Assembly (NCBI GenBank): GCA_024509875.1
Contig: JAMPIV010022916.1
Coordinates: 434,001-498,000 of the forward strand
Reading direction: 5' to 3'
Length of the DNA stretch: 64,000 nt
Origin: Oreohelix idahoensis
Lineage: Eukaryota > Mollusca > Gastropoda > Stylommatophora > Oreohelicidae
Positions 34,504 through 45,544 of the stretch are shown piece by piece; within the stretch, counting starts at the first letter, position 1; every line of letters starts with the position of its first letter. A model generated the notes under the pieces. The model had not been told where the DNA came from. It was given only the letters and a program-made list of their open reading frames with translations, and ran no database searches. The position numbers and the translations under genes were made by a program.

Positions 34504-35081
34504 GGAATGAAATTTTTACAACTAAGAGGATGCGATGAAGTATAAAGAAGGAAACAATGAGCGTCAGTAGCCTTATAATAGACAGACGTTTGAAGACCAG
34601 TTGGGCTAATAGTCACAGTGATGTCAAGGAAGTTCACTGAAGTCGTAGAAATTTCAGAAGTGAATTTGATGGCAGGATTGAAATTACCATCATAGTCAAT
34701 AAATCGACGGAGGTCTACCTCAGGCATGTCTGTAATGCCAATACCATCATCAATATAGCGGCGGTAAAACTCGGGTATTGGTCCATCGTAACTTTGAAAG
34801 ACCAAATATTCAAAATGGCCCATAAACAGGCAAGCGTAACTAGGGCCCATTTTAGTACCCATAGCGACGTCAATAATTTGGTTGAATAATTGGCCATTAA
34901 ACTCAAAAGAGTTGAGAATAAGAACTAACTCAGCAAGGCGAAGAAGCGGACTTGTACTTATAGTAAGATCAGTACGCTGGTCGAGAAAAAATTAGTGTAC
35001 CTTGAGACTATCAGCATGAGGAATAGAAGTATAAAGGGAACAAACATCCAGGAGGAAAAGACGGTAAGTACGATCAAGCGT
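34504..35081 (-). pseudogene. Penelope-like element 1, RT palm region
   Basis: The minus-strand frame gives VAMGTKMGPSYACLFMGH (RT motif B region), FYRRYIDDGIGITD (motif C, YIDD), FLDITVTISPTGLQTS and TDAHCFLLYTSSHPLSCKN, and stops at the ggaat junction with the LTR element. Upstream (to about 35081) the frame continues with the finger/palm remnants LVLILNSFEFNGQLFNQI. It aligns throughout with PLE-2. N-terminal RT motifs are missing. Confidence 0.85.
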
Positions 35082-35113
35082 GAATTTGGTCTTTCAAAGT
35101 TACGATGGACCAA
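35082..35113 (+). repeat. Inverted microduplication of PLE-1
   Basis: 'ggtctttcaaagttacgatg' and flanking bases, 32-33 bp in all, are the exact reverse complement of 34785-34816 inside the same PLE. It marks the point where PLE homology stops, so the 5' boundary of PLE-1 is an inversion junction. The following 35114-35775 shows no recognisable gene. Confidence 0.8.
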
Positions 35114-35778
35114 TAGAAAAGAAAGAAAACGAACTTTTCTTCCATCCGGAGGAAGCTTCGCCCGACCTCCGTAGAAGTCTGGACGACCATATGCCACTAA
35201 CAGCATATCCTCCTATGAACAGAGAGTGCCATAGTTCTCCACTATCATTGCTGTTACTTCATTCTCCAACCAACCAAAAACACAACATGAGTATGAAGTA
35301 GGTTACCCCAGGTTCTGGCAGTCGTGAAAAATGACAACGAATTTCCTTTCCTGGTCACCCATTACACAGTGCGCTGTACACTAAAAGCAGCTCTTACATA
35401 AGCAAACATTACAGTTGATGTCCAAATAGCACAAACAATCTTTCGTAACAAGGTTTAAACATATACTAAATTGCCTTTATGGCGCCACATACATGCAATT
35501 CATAAGCATAACATTTAGCACAAATATGGTATTCACATTTGAAATCCACCTCCTCAGTCACCCTCACTACATTATAAAGCTGCATAGAACAACTTATATT
35601 TTATCCGAACAGTACTGGTGGCGTGGGTCAGACTCTACAGTTCGGTTCGCGTTAACCGGAACACCCTAACTGAACGCGAACCCGATACCTCTTCCTTGCT
35701 ATTGTTAGACTATCAGCAGGTGGTTATGAAGCAACGACATGTGCTTCCGCCTGACTGCATCACGTGCACCCCACCTAT

Positions 35779-36985
35779 TCACGTAAGTAACTCGTGCAAC
35801 CTTGGTATTGTCTCGCAATGACAATACCTCAACGAACTTAACCAGCGCGACCTCAAACGCACGTCTGAGTTTGCGCCAGCTAGCACTCGGGAGATATTGC
35901 GGACCCATACCTTGCGGTCACTAGCTATCAGGCCCTCAGATATACCTCTACTGTTCCTATTCAGGTCCCACGGCCCCGGACTATAAGTGTTCATGTGTGC
36001 CTGCCGCGAACCGCGTCTCAGATGTACTTTCTTCTCAGGTGGTGATACCTCGACCACCTGATCGTCCGCCCCGGGACTTCGGTGTTGCTGAGACCCTGCT
36101 TCAGCCCCTCCCGTGGCGTTATGCACTCCCCGTACATTGCCGACGATCAAATCGGCAACTGGGTTCTCAAGGACAAACGCGTTCACTCTCCCTGATAGAA
36201 ATGGGGTGTCCACATTAATACACGCCTGGAGGCAAGACTCAACTTTGCCCCCAAACGTGGTACACTTCACAGTTTTGCCTGTAAGGCCGGATTCGTCGAT
36301 GCACGAACGACGCACCCCGTCTGTGGTACATCCAGTGTCCCTCACACCGAGACTGGTTTCTTCTCAACTACACCTTTGTGGAGTGCTACCTAGCCAGTCT
36401 CATGGACCGCCAACAGACATGGTACCGCATGCCCATAGTGTATCACTATATTCTCGTTCGACACCCCACACAGTACTCGCTGTTGACTGTGTCCAACACA
36501 AACGCAGAATTCGCGTGTTCGATTGGGGTAGCACACACGTCTGCATTATGTCCCTTACCATTGCACGTGGAACATCGGCGTTCCCTTTTTGATTCGCCAC
36601 GCGGACTCCTAATAGGACTGCTAACTGGTGATGATCGCGCTTCGGAGTCAGAAGATCGACTCTCTGAGGATCCACTACTCTGCTTGACTTGTTTCTCTTT
36701 ATAGTGCCCATCTTCCTTTCGAGACTCATCAAAGCGCACTTGCTTACTCATTTGGCGCTCTTCTCCACCACTATCGCTAACAGAGTGACGGTTGTTCCAC
36801 CTCGGCTGGAACCTCTGACGCGTTCTGAAATTATCGTAGTTGCCTCTGAATGGCTGATGGGGCCGAGGTGACCTATTGTGTTTCTGTTCTTCGCAGCTAT
36901 CTGCACCGTCTGACTGATTTTTCCACGGTTGGCACTGGACTTTGCCGACGCCTGCAAAGTAGTAGCGGACGCTCTGTCCAGATTA
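35779..36985 (-). pseudogene. Gypsy-like gag C-terminus and aspartic protease
   Basis: The minus strand encodes an Arg/Asn-rich gag tail, MSKQVRFDES..., a Ser/Arg-rich linker and one zinc knuckle CSTCNGKGHNADVC (C-x2-C-x4-H-x4-C, about 36530). After frameshifts near 36440 comes a retropepsin-like domain: RDTGCTTDGVRRS (catalytic D-T-G, about 36330), TPFLSGRVNAFVLENP and DLIVGNVRG. This order and the DTGC variant are typical of metazoan Ty3/gypsy Pol proteins. A ~100-residue linker follows, but no RT begins before the homology ends at 35779. At least two frameshifts are present. Confidence 0.8.
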
Positions 36986-36991
36986 TAATGC

Positions 36992-37058
36992 AGGGGTGTA
37001 ACCAGTGGAGTGTTCTCCACGGTAAGTGGTTTCTAACAGCTGGAGGCTCGTCCGGGAT
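36992..37058 (+). other. Forward LTR end with tRNA-Pro-like primer binding site
   Basis: The last ~45 bp of an LTR ('gtgtaaccagtggagtgttc' ... 'ttctaaca', ending 37038) is followed after GC by TGGAGGCTCGTCCGGGAT (37041-37058), differing at one position from the TGGGGGCTCGTCCGGGAT site complementary to tRNA-Pro used by murine leukemia-type retroviruses. It is oriented opposite to the adjacent gag-protease and is the inverted counterpart of 37512-37558. Confidence 0.7.
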
Positions 37059-37495
37059 CACCAACTTCCTAGCACTAAGCTACAAAGTACGCCTTGTGAT
37101 ATGTCAAATTGTGTTACTCGACGCGAGCTGCAACTTCACTGTACAACTTGTGACACTCCTTCTATTAATAATTGAACAACCTAGCACAAAAGTGAACTTT
37201 TCAAAACCACATCGAACACAATAAATGTCAAATATTATCCGTATTGGCAACGCTAACCTTCCCTGTGCAGTCTTTCCAAACTAGGTCAAATACCGCGACG
37301 GGTCAACACCTGACCGAAAACAGTTCACTGCTACTGTCTAACACAAAAAAAAGAACACACTGCCGAAAAAAATGGAAAACCTGAAGACGTGAACATATGC
37401 TGCTTTAAACTTCTCATCTGTGTGCATAGAAACTTCTAGCTTTCTATACTGTAAAATATTGGCCCACGGCCTTTAGGCTCACAAAAGAAAACCGG
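37059..37495. other. Leader-derived sequence between two facing LTR ends
   Basis: 437 bp lying between convergent LTR/PBS ends. From the left it reads as the 5' leader of a forward element, from the right as that of a reverse one. No frame with motifs. The exact junction between the two leaders is not visible by eye. Confidence 0.4.
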
Positions 37496-37511
37496 ATAAG
37501 AGCTCCCCAGC

Positions 37512-38103
37512 TGTCAAGAACCACTTACCGTGGAGAACACTCCACTGGTTACACCACTGCAGTGTGAATTTATAATAACAAATAAAGGCTCGTTCTTCCA
37601 AGAGTATCACCACACAACAATGGCTGACATAAGAAATAAACGCCTTTAACAAATACTTCACTTTAATACTTTATACACACAATAAGGCCTCACACGGCCA
37701 TCAAACGCATCAGATACAATAATGTGAAAACCACTGTAAACATGCTTTAGCAGCTTAAACTATCCCCTTCATACATGAAGGTACGAATTATACAAAATGA
37801 CTACTCTGAGTCTCGCTCACCTGAGCGGCAAAACTTTGAAAATGACACACTCGAAAATCATCGACCTATTATCAACTACGGCCTGTAGATAATTCGATCT
37901 AGACCCTACACTGTTCTAGAAGTACAACGTAATTATCTCCAAGGTCCGAGAATATGGCAGACACTCAGTTTACAGTGGACAATATCAACCACACAGCGAT
38001 CTCGCTGGCAAAAGGGAAAATATACGTCCTCCCTGGACAAAGGCTAGTTTCTGACGCCCTAATTTTGCCCCTTTTTCCCCCGACTTCCGGTAGTCACATG
38101 ACA
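37512..38103 (-). mobile_element. LTR of a gypsy-like element (reverse)
   Basis: In minus sense it starts TGTCATGTGAC and ends TTCTTGACA, with perfect 5-bp inverted ends TGTCA/TGACA, about 592 bp. Two bases later comes TGGGGAGCTCTTATCCGG, a degraded primer binding site. U5 contains the hairpin GTGGAG/CTCCAC followed by GGTAAGT, a consensus splice donor. It is likely the 5' LTR of the gag-protease remnant at 35779-36985, though the inverted piece between them complicates this. Confidence 0.6.
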
Positions 38104-38179
38104 CACCAGTTCAGCTAACCGCGGCCTTTCCAAGTGACCTATCGCCGACCCCAATACATAAGATGCACTGCGAAATAAC

Positions 38180-38525
38180 GCTGTGACAGCCCGCAACCAG
38201 ACGATACGTCAAGGCCTAAAATCCCACCCCCTGCAGACCCAAGTAGAACAGTCCCAACTAAAATGGTTTGGCCATGTCTGCAGAATGGGAGAAGACCGGC
38301 TACCACAACAAGCATGGGAAACAAAGAGCCAGGGATCCAGATCACCAGGACTACCCAGAGTCCGCTGGAAGGATAACATTAGACAATCTTTGAAGGACCG
38401 AGGACTAGAATGGAACCAGGCCAGGAGGAAGACAGCCGATAGGATAGTCTGGCGCTCTCTCTTCCAAACCTCTACACCTCGCGGTAGAAGGGGAACGACT
38501 AAGTAAGTAAGTAAATAAATGTTCA
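38180..38525 (+). pseudogene. LINE RT C-terminal fragment
   Basis: Frame 38183-38506: SQLKWFGHVCRMGEDRLPQQAWE, GSRSPGLPRVRWKDNIRQSL and RKTADRIVWRSLFQ, the standard closing module of many LINE ORF2 proteins (WFGHV.RM.ddR.P ... GR...RW.D.i...L ... A.DR..WR.l). It ends in (TAAG)n at 38503-38520. It is 5'-truncated at about 38170. Confidence 0.85.
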
Positions 38526-38534
38526 CAATTTACC

Positions 38535-38960
38535 CCAAATAACTTGGGAACACAATCTCCTGGCACAGTAGAATGGACACAGCAACTTTGATTAGCTGCT
38601 TCGAACCTTTGCTCTGGGATAGTTTCAGAATCCTTCTTATGACTTTTGCTTCAAGTTCCTTAAGTTTCCAGTTTTTGTATTTAAAATTGCAGGTTTTCTT
38701 TTAAGTTATAAAGACGCCCAAATACTTCGTTCACTCACTTTTAATTTTGGAATTCTTTGTCCGAACCTTCTCTCTGGCTACTGGGAGTTGTTACTTGACG
38801 TAGTTGAAAATGCAGTCTGATTTGTGTCTCCGACTTTGTTTGATTATATCTCTCATTTCCACTCCTGTCCAATGCGGTATTTTAGACAAACTTGCCAATG
38901 AGAACCATTGTTTATTCCTGTTCTCAAATCAAACCAATCGTAAGTTGGGAACTGGGTGTG
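38535..38960 (-). repeat. Repeat C (reverse copy)
   Basis: Reverse-complement counterpart of 11440-11945, from 'cttgggaacacaatctcctggc' to 'tgagaaccattgtttattcctgttctcaaatcaaacc'. It has a single copy of the ~80-bp segment that is duplicated at 11.7 kb. 38961-39400 has no recognised feature. Confidence 0.65.
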
Positions 38961-39421
38961 TCATGGTGTTAGCTAATCATCTCCCCGTGTGTTTAAAATT
39001 ATCCTTTTAAAATTTAAACTTATGACCTATCTTTGTTCAAAATAAGGCCATAAGACTTCCGACTGCATTTGTACAAACTCACAAACACATCTGTGAACTT
39101 ATTTACTGGCTAATACCTTTCGCGGTTAACATGACAACATAAAATCTCCCATCATGGGTTTATCTCTGATTTCTTGTCTATTCCATCATGCCTAACCACC
39201 TTTTGAAATGGTCCTCAATTCAGCGGATAAAGTATTATTACCTCTAAAAATGACATATGTGGTTACGTACATTAAAATATCTCGATGAGTGAAGGAAAAT
39301 GAAAAATAAATAAATAATTCAGGAGAAACAAGTTAAGACTAAAAGACACAACTGTTTCAACACACACTCTAGCCTTTTTATTTTATAACGTCAAATATAT
39401 TTATAACACAGATGAAACCGT

Positions 39422-39877
39422 TTATGTAATGGATCTCCAACTTCTTCTGTCTCTTGTCTTGGTGGTACACTCTGATAGACTCTTTCCCGTCCATCTCTTG
39501 ATGTTATCTTCCCACTTATAGCGCTGTCTTCCCCTTGCACGTTTGCCTTCAACTCTCCCTTCTGTTATGGTCTTCTGCAAGGTGTTATGCCTTTTTATGT
39601 GGCCAAAGTATTTTAGCTGCCGAACTTTGACCTCTCTCATTAGTTCTCTTTTCATACCTAGATTTTCTAGGACCTCCTTATTTGTTTTCATCTCTTTCCA
39701 TGAGATACGCCCCATTCTTCTATATATCCACATTTCAAGAGCCTCAATTCTTTCTTCCAAATGCTTATTCATCGTCCATGTTTCTGCACCATACAGAAAT
39801 GCAGAATATATATAACACTTTATGATTCTCAGTTTTAATTTATGAGATAACTGTTTGGATGTCAGTATATGTTTCAT
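39422..39877 (-). pseudogene. LINE RT C-terminal domain
   Basis: 151 codons: YIYSAFLYGAETWTMNK, MWIYRRMGRISWKEMKTNKE, QLKYFGHIKRHNTLQKT, GKRARGRQRYKWEDNIKRW, TRDRRSWRSIT. This is the conserved post-RT tail of the same ORF, ending at the natural stop (39422). Confidence 0.9.
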
Positions 39878-40885
39878 GTGTTGAATGTAGCTTTGGCCAT
39901 TCCTATTCTCTTCTTGATTTCTGTTTCACATCTGCCATCTTCTGTTATTATATGACCAAGATATACGTAGCTCTTGACTTGTTCCAGGATTTTCCCATTT
40001 ACGCTTATCTTTAATGTGGGTTTATCGTCTGTTTTGCTAATTATCATAGTTTTCGTTTTCTCAATATTAATGTCGAGTCCATATTCATGACTTATACTGT
40101 TCACTTGCTTCACTAGTTCTTGTAACTCCTGTTCGCTTTCAGCTAACAACACGGTATCATCTGCATATCTAAGGTTGTTTATTGATCTTCCACTGATGTT
40201 CAGTCCTGGTATTTCCTGTATCTGTTTGAAAATTTTTTCGGTGTATAAATTAAATAGGCAGGGGGACAGCACACAACCTTGTCTGACACCTCTTTTTATA
40301 TCTATGTATGGTGAATAATTCCTTCCCGATCTTACTGTGGCAGTTTGCTCCCAATAAAGGTTACTGAGTATTCTTATATCTTTTCCATCAATACCTATGT
40401 CTTTGAGGCATTCAATTATTTTCTCATGGTGGATTCTGTCAAAAGCCTTCTTATAGTCAATGAAGCACATATACATACTTTTTTGGACCTCTGTATATTT
40501 TTCTGCTAATCTTCTTAGGCAAAATATTGCCTCTTTTGTTCCACTGTTCCGTCTAAAACCAAACTGCTCTTCTTGGATTTCGCTGTCTACTTTACTTTTT
40601 ATTCTTTCCTGTATGATTTTGAGCAGTATCTTAATTGCATGACTCATCAAGCTGATTGTTCTGAAGTCTGAACATTCTGTTGCATTTGGTTTTTTGGGCA
40701 ATGTTATAAAAACTGATGTCTTCATGTCGTGTGGTAAATATCCTGTATTGTATATATCATTGCATATTTCTGTGATTGTATCTATACCAAAGCTCTCCAG
40801 AGCTTCTATCATTTCAATTTTTATGTTATCCATGCCTGCTGATCTTCCTTTTTGTATCATATGAATGGCATTCTCTACTTCTGAT
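39874..40885 (-). pseudogene. LINE reverse transcriptase domain
   Basis: 328-codon frame: KGRSAGMDNIKIEMI (RT motif 0/1), SDFRTISLMSHAIKILLKII (motif 2), EEQFGFRRNSGTKEAIF (motif 2a), MCFIDYKKAFDRIHH (motif A), RGVRQGCVLSPCLFNLYTE (motif B), NNLRYADDTVLLAES (motif C with YADD), LGHIITEDG (motif D/E). All catalytic aspartates are present. It is joined to the upstream region by a frameshift at ~40888 and to the C-terminal domain by one at ~39877. Confidence 0.9.
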
Positions 40886-42179
40886 CTGAGAGAATGTTTG
40901 GGCCTTCATTAGAATCTGGTGATGGTTTTTTACCTCTGTTGTCCTCGAATAGTTCTTTTACGTATTCTGCCCATCTGTTTGATATGTCTTTCTCATCAAG
41001 TAATATTACACCATTTTTGTTCTTGATACAGCTTCCTCGTTGTGCAAACCGCGACCGATTTGATAATTTCTTTATTTCTTCATGCATATCTCTTGTCATG
41101 TGCTTTGCTTCCAAGTCTTCTATTTCCTTACATTTTGTTTCTATCCACCGTTCTTTTGCTTCTCTACACATAGTACGTATGTCATTGTCTATTGTTTTAT
41201 ATTCTGGAGTGTTTTTTGCTTTCTTTCTTTCTGCCATTTTATTCAAGATGTCATCTGTCATCCAAATTTGATTTTTCTTAGACTCCTTTTAAGGTAAATT
41301 TGCATTTGCTGATTGTATGCTTGTTTTTAAGCATTCCCATTTTGCTGTTGCTTTTTCTTCTGGGTTTTCTCTTCTATACTGCTCCATGCTTTCTGTCAAT
41401 AACTGTTGGTATTTATTTTTGACGTCGATTAAATATTTCTGTTTTATATCTGGTTGTTTCAGCGCTGATATTTCTATCTGGGGTTCCTCCTGTCTTCTGT
41501 TTCCTGTTCTTTTCAGCTTTATATTTCCTTTGGTGACGACCGGATTGTGATCTGAATTTATGTCGGCGCCAGGATGTGTCTTTGCACTTGTGACACTGTT
41601 CTTAAATCTATGTTTTATCATGATATAGTCGATTTGATTACGTGTTACATCTCCTGGGCTTTTCCATATGTATAATTTCCTTGGGTGGTGTTCAAAAAAG
41701 GTGTTACATATGACCAGCTGGTTTTCTTCACAGAACTGGATAAGTCTGTCTCCTCTATCATTTCTTGTCCCTAATCCATACTGTCCTATTATTTTGTTGT
41801 ATTTTCCTTTTCCTACTTTTGCATTCATATCACCCATTACTATCAACACATCTGTAGATTTGACTGGTTTAAGTGTGTGTTGTAGCTCTTCATAGTATTC
41901 TTCTATTTCTTCCTCGCTGTGATCTTTAGTTGGTGCATAAGTTTGTAAGATTGATATGTCGAATGGCTTTGCTCTCATCTTTAGTAACATCATTCTGTCA
42001 TTGTGTGTCCAGTATCCACATACGTATTTTTCTAACTCCTTCTTTATCAACATTCCTACCCCTCTTTCGTGTTTTTCTCCTCCTGAGTGTATAAGCGTGT
42101 ACTGGTCTCTTGTTATGTAGCCTGTATCCAAAAGTCTTGCCTCTGCAACTCCCAGTATAGACACGTTTCGCCAAAACAA
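40875..42179 (-). pseudogene. LINE endonuclease and linker region
   Basis: Reading from 42179: SILGVAEARLLDTGYI (first EN acidic residue), RGVGMLIKKEL, ILQTYAPT, VLIVMGDMNAKVG, NQIDYIMIKHRF and INSDHNPVV (catalytic SDH), so all main apurinic-type endonuclease motifs are present. A single TAA at 41289-41291 interrupts; the same frame resumes and continues through MTDDILNKMAERKKAK and WIETKCKEIEDLEAKH to a frameshift near 40888. Confidence 0.85.
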
Positions 42180-42474
42180 GGAAAAAAAAAATTATATTTT
42201 AAAAAAATTATATCATTGTTTGTCTGTCAAACTTTTCCTACATTGGCTGTAAGGCTATACGCTTGATTCTACATCTTATAGGGGTGTCTCTTCAAGAGCA
42301 AACTTGTTGTTTCCTACGCTTATTCTCATTGTCTTTGATTCCCCCAGTGTAATTTCAGAACCCATTGCTGGGAACTCTCATAAAGTATTTTCATTTAGAC
42401 CTAAATCTGACTAAACACCACGAAAATTGGACATCACTCTAATATATTTGAAAGGAAATGGTATAGGTACATGT

Positions 42475-42720
42475 ACTAAGACAGTGAATAAGCTGACAAA
42501 CTGGCAAAGGACGGTGGAAAGCTAACTCAGCCTGATGCAAGTATAACTTTCGAAGAGGTAAAGAGTTTTATCACTATCATATACAAGAACGAATGGCATG
42601 CAGAGCATACAGGACACAAACAAAATGACGTATGTTACCAGCTCAGCAGGAGAGAACAAGTGATAATCTTCAGAATCTGCACGGGCCACAATAGATTGGA
42701 ATACCAAGAAGAAGTTTGTT
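42475..42720 (+). pseudogene. Fragment with RNase H-like LINE tail
   Basis: Plus-strand frame from about 42492: ADKLAKDGGKLTQPDASITF, EEVKSFITIIYKNEWHAEH and YQLSRREQVIIFRICTGHNRL. ADKLAK and the QLSRREQVIIFRLRTGHNRL-like phrase are characteristic of the end of the RNase H domain and following segment in I/Jockey-like LINEs. The upstream part (42380-42490) is out of frame. It ends at TAA about 42723. Confidence 0.7.
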
Positions 42721-42999
42721 CTTAATTTTTTTTTTAGAAATCAGCTTTAGCTTATGCAGTTCGATTTTTTATTTCCGTTACCTATCTCATGCAGATACCT
42801 CTTTGATCTGAGGCAAGGTGCTTGAAGTTCTTCAGTAGATTGCAGGTCGTTGTTGTTAAATTAATCTCAAATGCACTTGTCTCCCAATTCCCCCCCTGTC
42901 CTACAATTATAGACGATATATATTTTTAAATAAACAGTAGTTACTCTAACTAATCCCTCTTCTTGCTTTTGCACACATACAGGCATAACGACAGAAAGA

Positions 43000-43346
<347 letters not shown>

Positions 43347-43739
43347 GCCATGTCTCTGTCACAATTTCTTTGTTCATTTCTGAAGATTCTAAAACATGAC
43401 CAAGTTCAGATTAGATTTTATTTTGACAAAACAATACATTGCAATTAAAGTCACCGAAAAGCTCCGGAGGTTTTTGCCCTCGTCCAGAGCTAAGCAGGTT
43501 TTAAGGGATTGAAACAAAGAAACAAGTTTACAAGTAACCTCGAGCCACGTTTCATTATGCATTTGATTTGCAACGGTTACTGGCTCGCTCTTGGAACTAA
43601 AGACATGACAAAATGAACATTGTAATATCTAAATACTATGCGGGTTTAAAGAAAGCATTGCTTAGATTTTCTAATCTCACACTGGCCGGCATAATGTATT
43701 CATCATAACATGAAAAGAAACAAACAACAAACAACAAAC

Positions 43740-43830
43740 ACAAAAATAATACGTCTTACTACGAGAATAGACAAGGAAACCTACTTTGCGGCCACAAGGC
43801 CTTCGTCAGGGACAGACAAACAAAAGACAG
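43740..43830 (-). repeat. Hammerhead-like short repeat
   Basis: The minus strand reads CCCTGACGA, GGCC...GGCC stem, GCAAAGTAGG. It shares 'acgtcttac.acgag', 'gcggccacaaggccttcgtcaggg' with 7905-7975 and 14690-14765. The GAAA box is altered, so it is probably inactive. It abuts the 5' end of an RTE copy (43990). Confidence 0.5.
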
Positions 43831-43989
43831 AAGGGAAAGAAAGTGAGAATTAAGTGGAGAACATGAAACTATAGGAATAAGAGAAAAATACTCCCGGATA
43901 GTGTCACATGTCGGAACGAAAATGGCCGCTACTGAACCGGAAACCGGAAGTGAATAGTAATAGTAGTAGTCGTGATAACGGCTGTTGTA

Positions 43990-45060
43990 ATTACAGAGAA
44001 TCACTTTGGAAATTGATGAGGCATTATGGAGTTCCCCTGAAGATCATTAATTTAATAAAGAAAACATATGAAGACATGACATGCAGAGTTCTTCATGAAG
44101 GACAGCTTACAGAACCGTTTGGGATAAGAACAGGGGTGCGACAGGGATGCCTCTTGTTTCCATTTCTTTTCTTACTAGCAATAGACTAGGTTACGAGAAC
44201 ATCGACAACACACAACAGAAATGGAATCCAGTGGACTCTGACTAAACAGTTGGATGATCTGGATTTTGCTGATGACTTAGCTCTTCTGTCCCATAACCGT
44301 AATCAGATGCAGGACAAATTGAAAACATTCGATGAGAGGTCACAGCAATTGGGTCTGAAAATACACAGGGAAAAGACAAAGATAATGAGAATAAATGCAG
44401 ATAATGATAACAGGGTTGAACTTGAAGAAGCACCAATACAAGATGTAGAATCGTACACATATCTTGGTAGCAATATAGACAAAGTTGGAGGGACAGACGG
44501 TGATATCAAAATAAGAATACAAAAAGCAAGAGGAGCTTTCATTGCATTGGGAAATATATGGAGATCAAGAGAAATCGGATCCAACACGAAAATAAGAATC
44601 TTCAACTCAAATGTGAAGTCAGTCCTATTGTATGGCTCTGAGACATGGAGAACAACAAAGACAGCTACCAAAAAGCTACAGACTTTCATAAATGGGTACT
44701 TGCGTAGAATAGAGGGATTAAAAGGGTATGACAAGGTTACCAACGTGGAACTGATGACAAGAACTAGACAAGTGCCAGTGGAACAAGAGATGAGAAGAAG
44801 ACGATGGAAATGGATAGGACGCATACTGAGCAAACTGTTGAAAGCATTACAAGGCAGTCCTTGTTCTAGAACCCCCAGGGCAAGAGAAGCAGAGGTAGAC
44901 CAAGAAGCACATGGAGAAGAGAGCTGGAAACAGAGATGAAAATGATAAGGAGAACATGGAAAGAACTTGAGATGATGGCACGTGACAGGAGGACTTGGCA
45001 TGTGTTTGTTGAAGGCCTATGCTCCTTTGGGAGTGGAGGGTTATGAATATGAACGTATTA
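43990..45060 (+). mobile_element. RTE-like LINE, RT half to 3' end
   Basis: 5'-truncated copy beginning inside RT. Segment 43990-44189: SLWKLMRHYGVPLKIINLIK and GIRTGVRQGCLLFPFLFLLAID (motif B). Segment 44250-44939: LDFADDLALLSHNRNQM (motif C, FADD), LGLKIHREKTKIM, SYTYLGSNIDKVGG, KIRIFNSNVKSVLLYGSETW, LQTFINGYLRRI, QEMRRRRWKWIGRIL. A frameshift follows near 44830, after which another frame carries the GRPR.TW and DR..WH...GLCS ending (about 44880-45030). Closest in style to RTE/SR2 elements. Confidence 0.85.
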
Positions 45061-45231
45061 GTGGTAGTGGTAGTCCTAATACCACTGACTGTTGTTACTG
45101 TTCTTGTTATTGTGTTTGTTTTAAATTGTATTTTAAAAGGTGATCTGCTAAAGGAAGGGGGACAATAAATACAATATTTCGTTCAAGTTGTAAGGATTAA
45201 AAGATGTATGTAAATATGTTGTGAGCGTTCG

Positions 45232-45470
45232 ATTGACAGAGTGGTTAGAGCAATGGCATCTCGCGGTAAAGGTGCCGGGTTCGATTCACGGTATCGTCAT
45301 GCTCCAGTCTACCCAGCTGTAAATAGGTACCTGACTTAACTCTTGAGTTATTAAGGAAAAGGCAGCGAGGAAGGGAACTGGTCATCCCACCTCTCGATGT
45401 TGCACATAGTATAGTGAAGTCTCTAACACTTGGCTCCCCAGTATCTGCTATGGGACTATCTTATAAATAT
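45232..45470 (+). mobile_element. SINE-1, tRNA-derived, most complete copy
   Basis: The tRNA-like head has a Pol III A box TGGTTAGAGCAATGG (45242-45256) and a B box GGTTCGATTC (45278-45287) at normal spacing. The body follows: 'ctgtaaataggtacctgac', 'aaggcagcgaggaagggaac', 'atagtgaagtctctaacac', 'agtatctgctatgggac'. Other copies: 995-1090 (-), 7105-7350 (+), 47325-47395 (+), 62395-62640 (+), 63095-63215 (-). Confidence 0.85.
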
Positions 45471-45544
45471 GTTGTATAAATAGTATGTATATATGTATGT
45501 TGTTTTTATTGGGGGGGCGAGGGAACAAAAGAGCAGGAGTTGGA

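Larger units (their letters stand above)
39415..42183 (-). mobile_element. Nearly complete EN-RT LINE
   Basis: A 2.77-kb minus-strand copy covering endonuclease, linker, reverse transcriptase and C-terminal domain of one ORF2, with only one in-frame stop and two frameshifts. The 5' end is cut within the endonuclease start next to an oligo-A/T run at 42181-42190. The 3' UTR and tail are not clear (an AT-rich, 'ttaaatatttt'-like zone at 39360-39415). The family resembles RTE/Jockey-type LINEs widespread in invertebrates; the exact clade is not decided. The fragment at 3703-4115 is a close relative. Confidence 0.85.

Noticed and set aside
36113..36592. Plus-strand 159-codon frame
   Set aside because: Antisense shadow of the gypsy-like protease/gag linker; the minus strand has the DTGC and zinc knuckle motifs.
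45242..45290. A genuine tRNA gene
   Set aside because: A and B boxes are present, but the cloverleaf is not complete and the sequence continues into a multi-copy SINE body.
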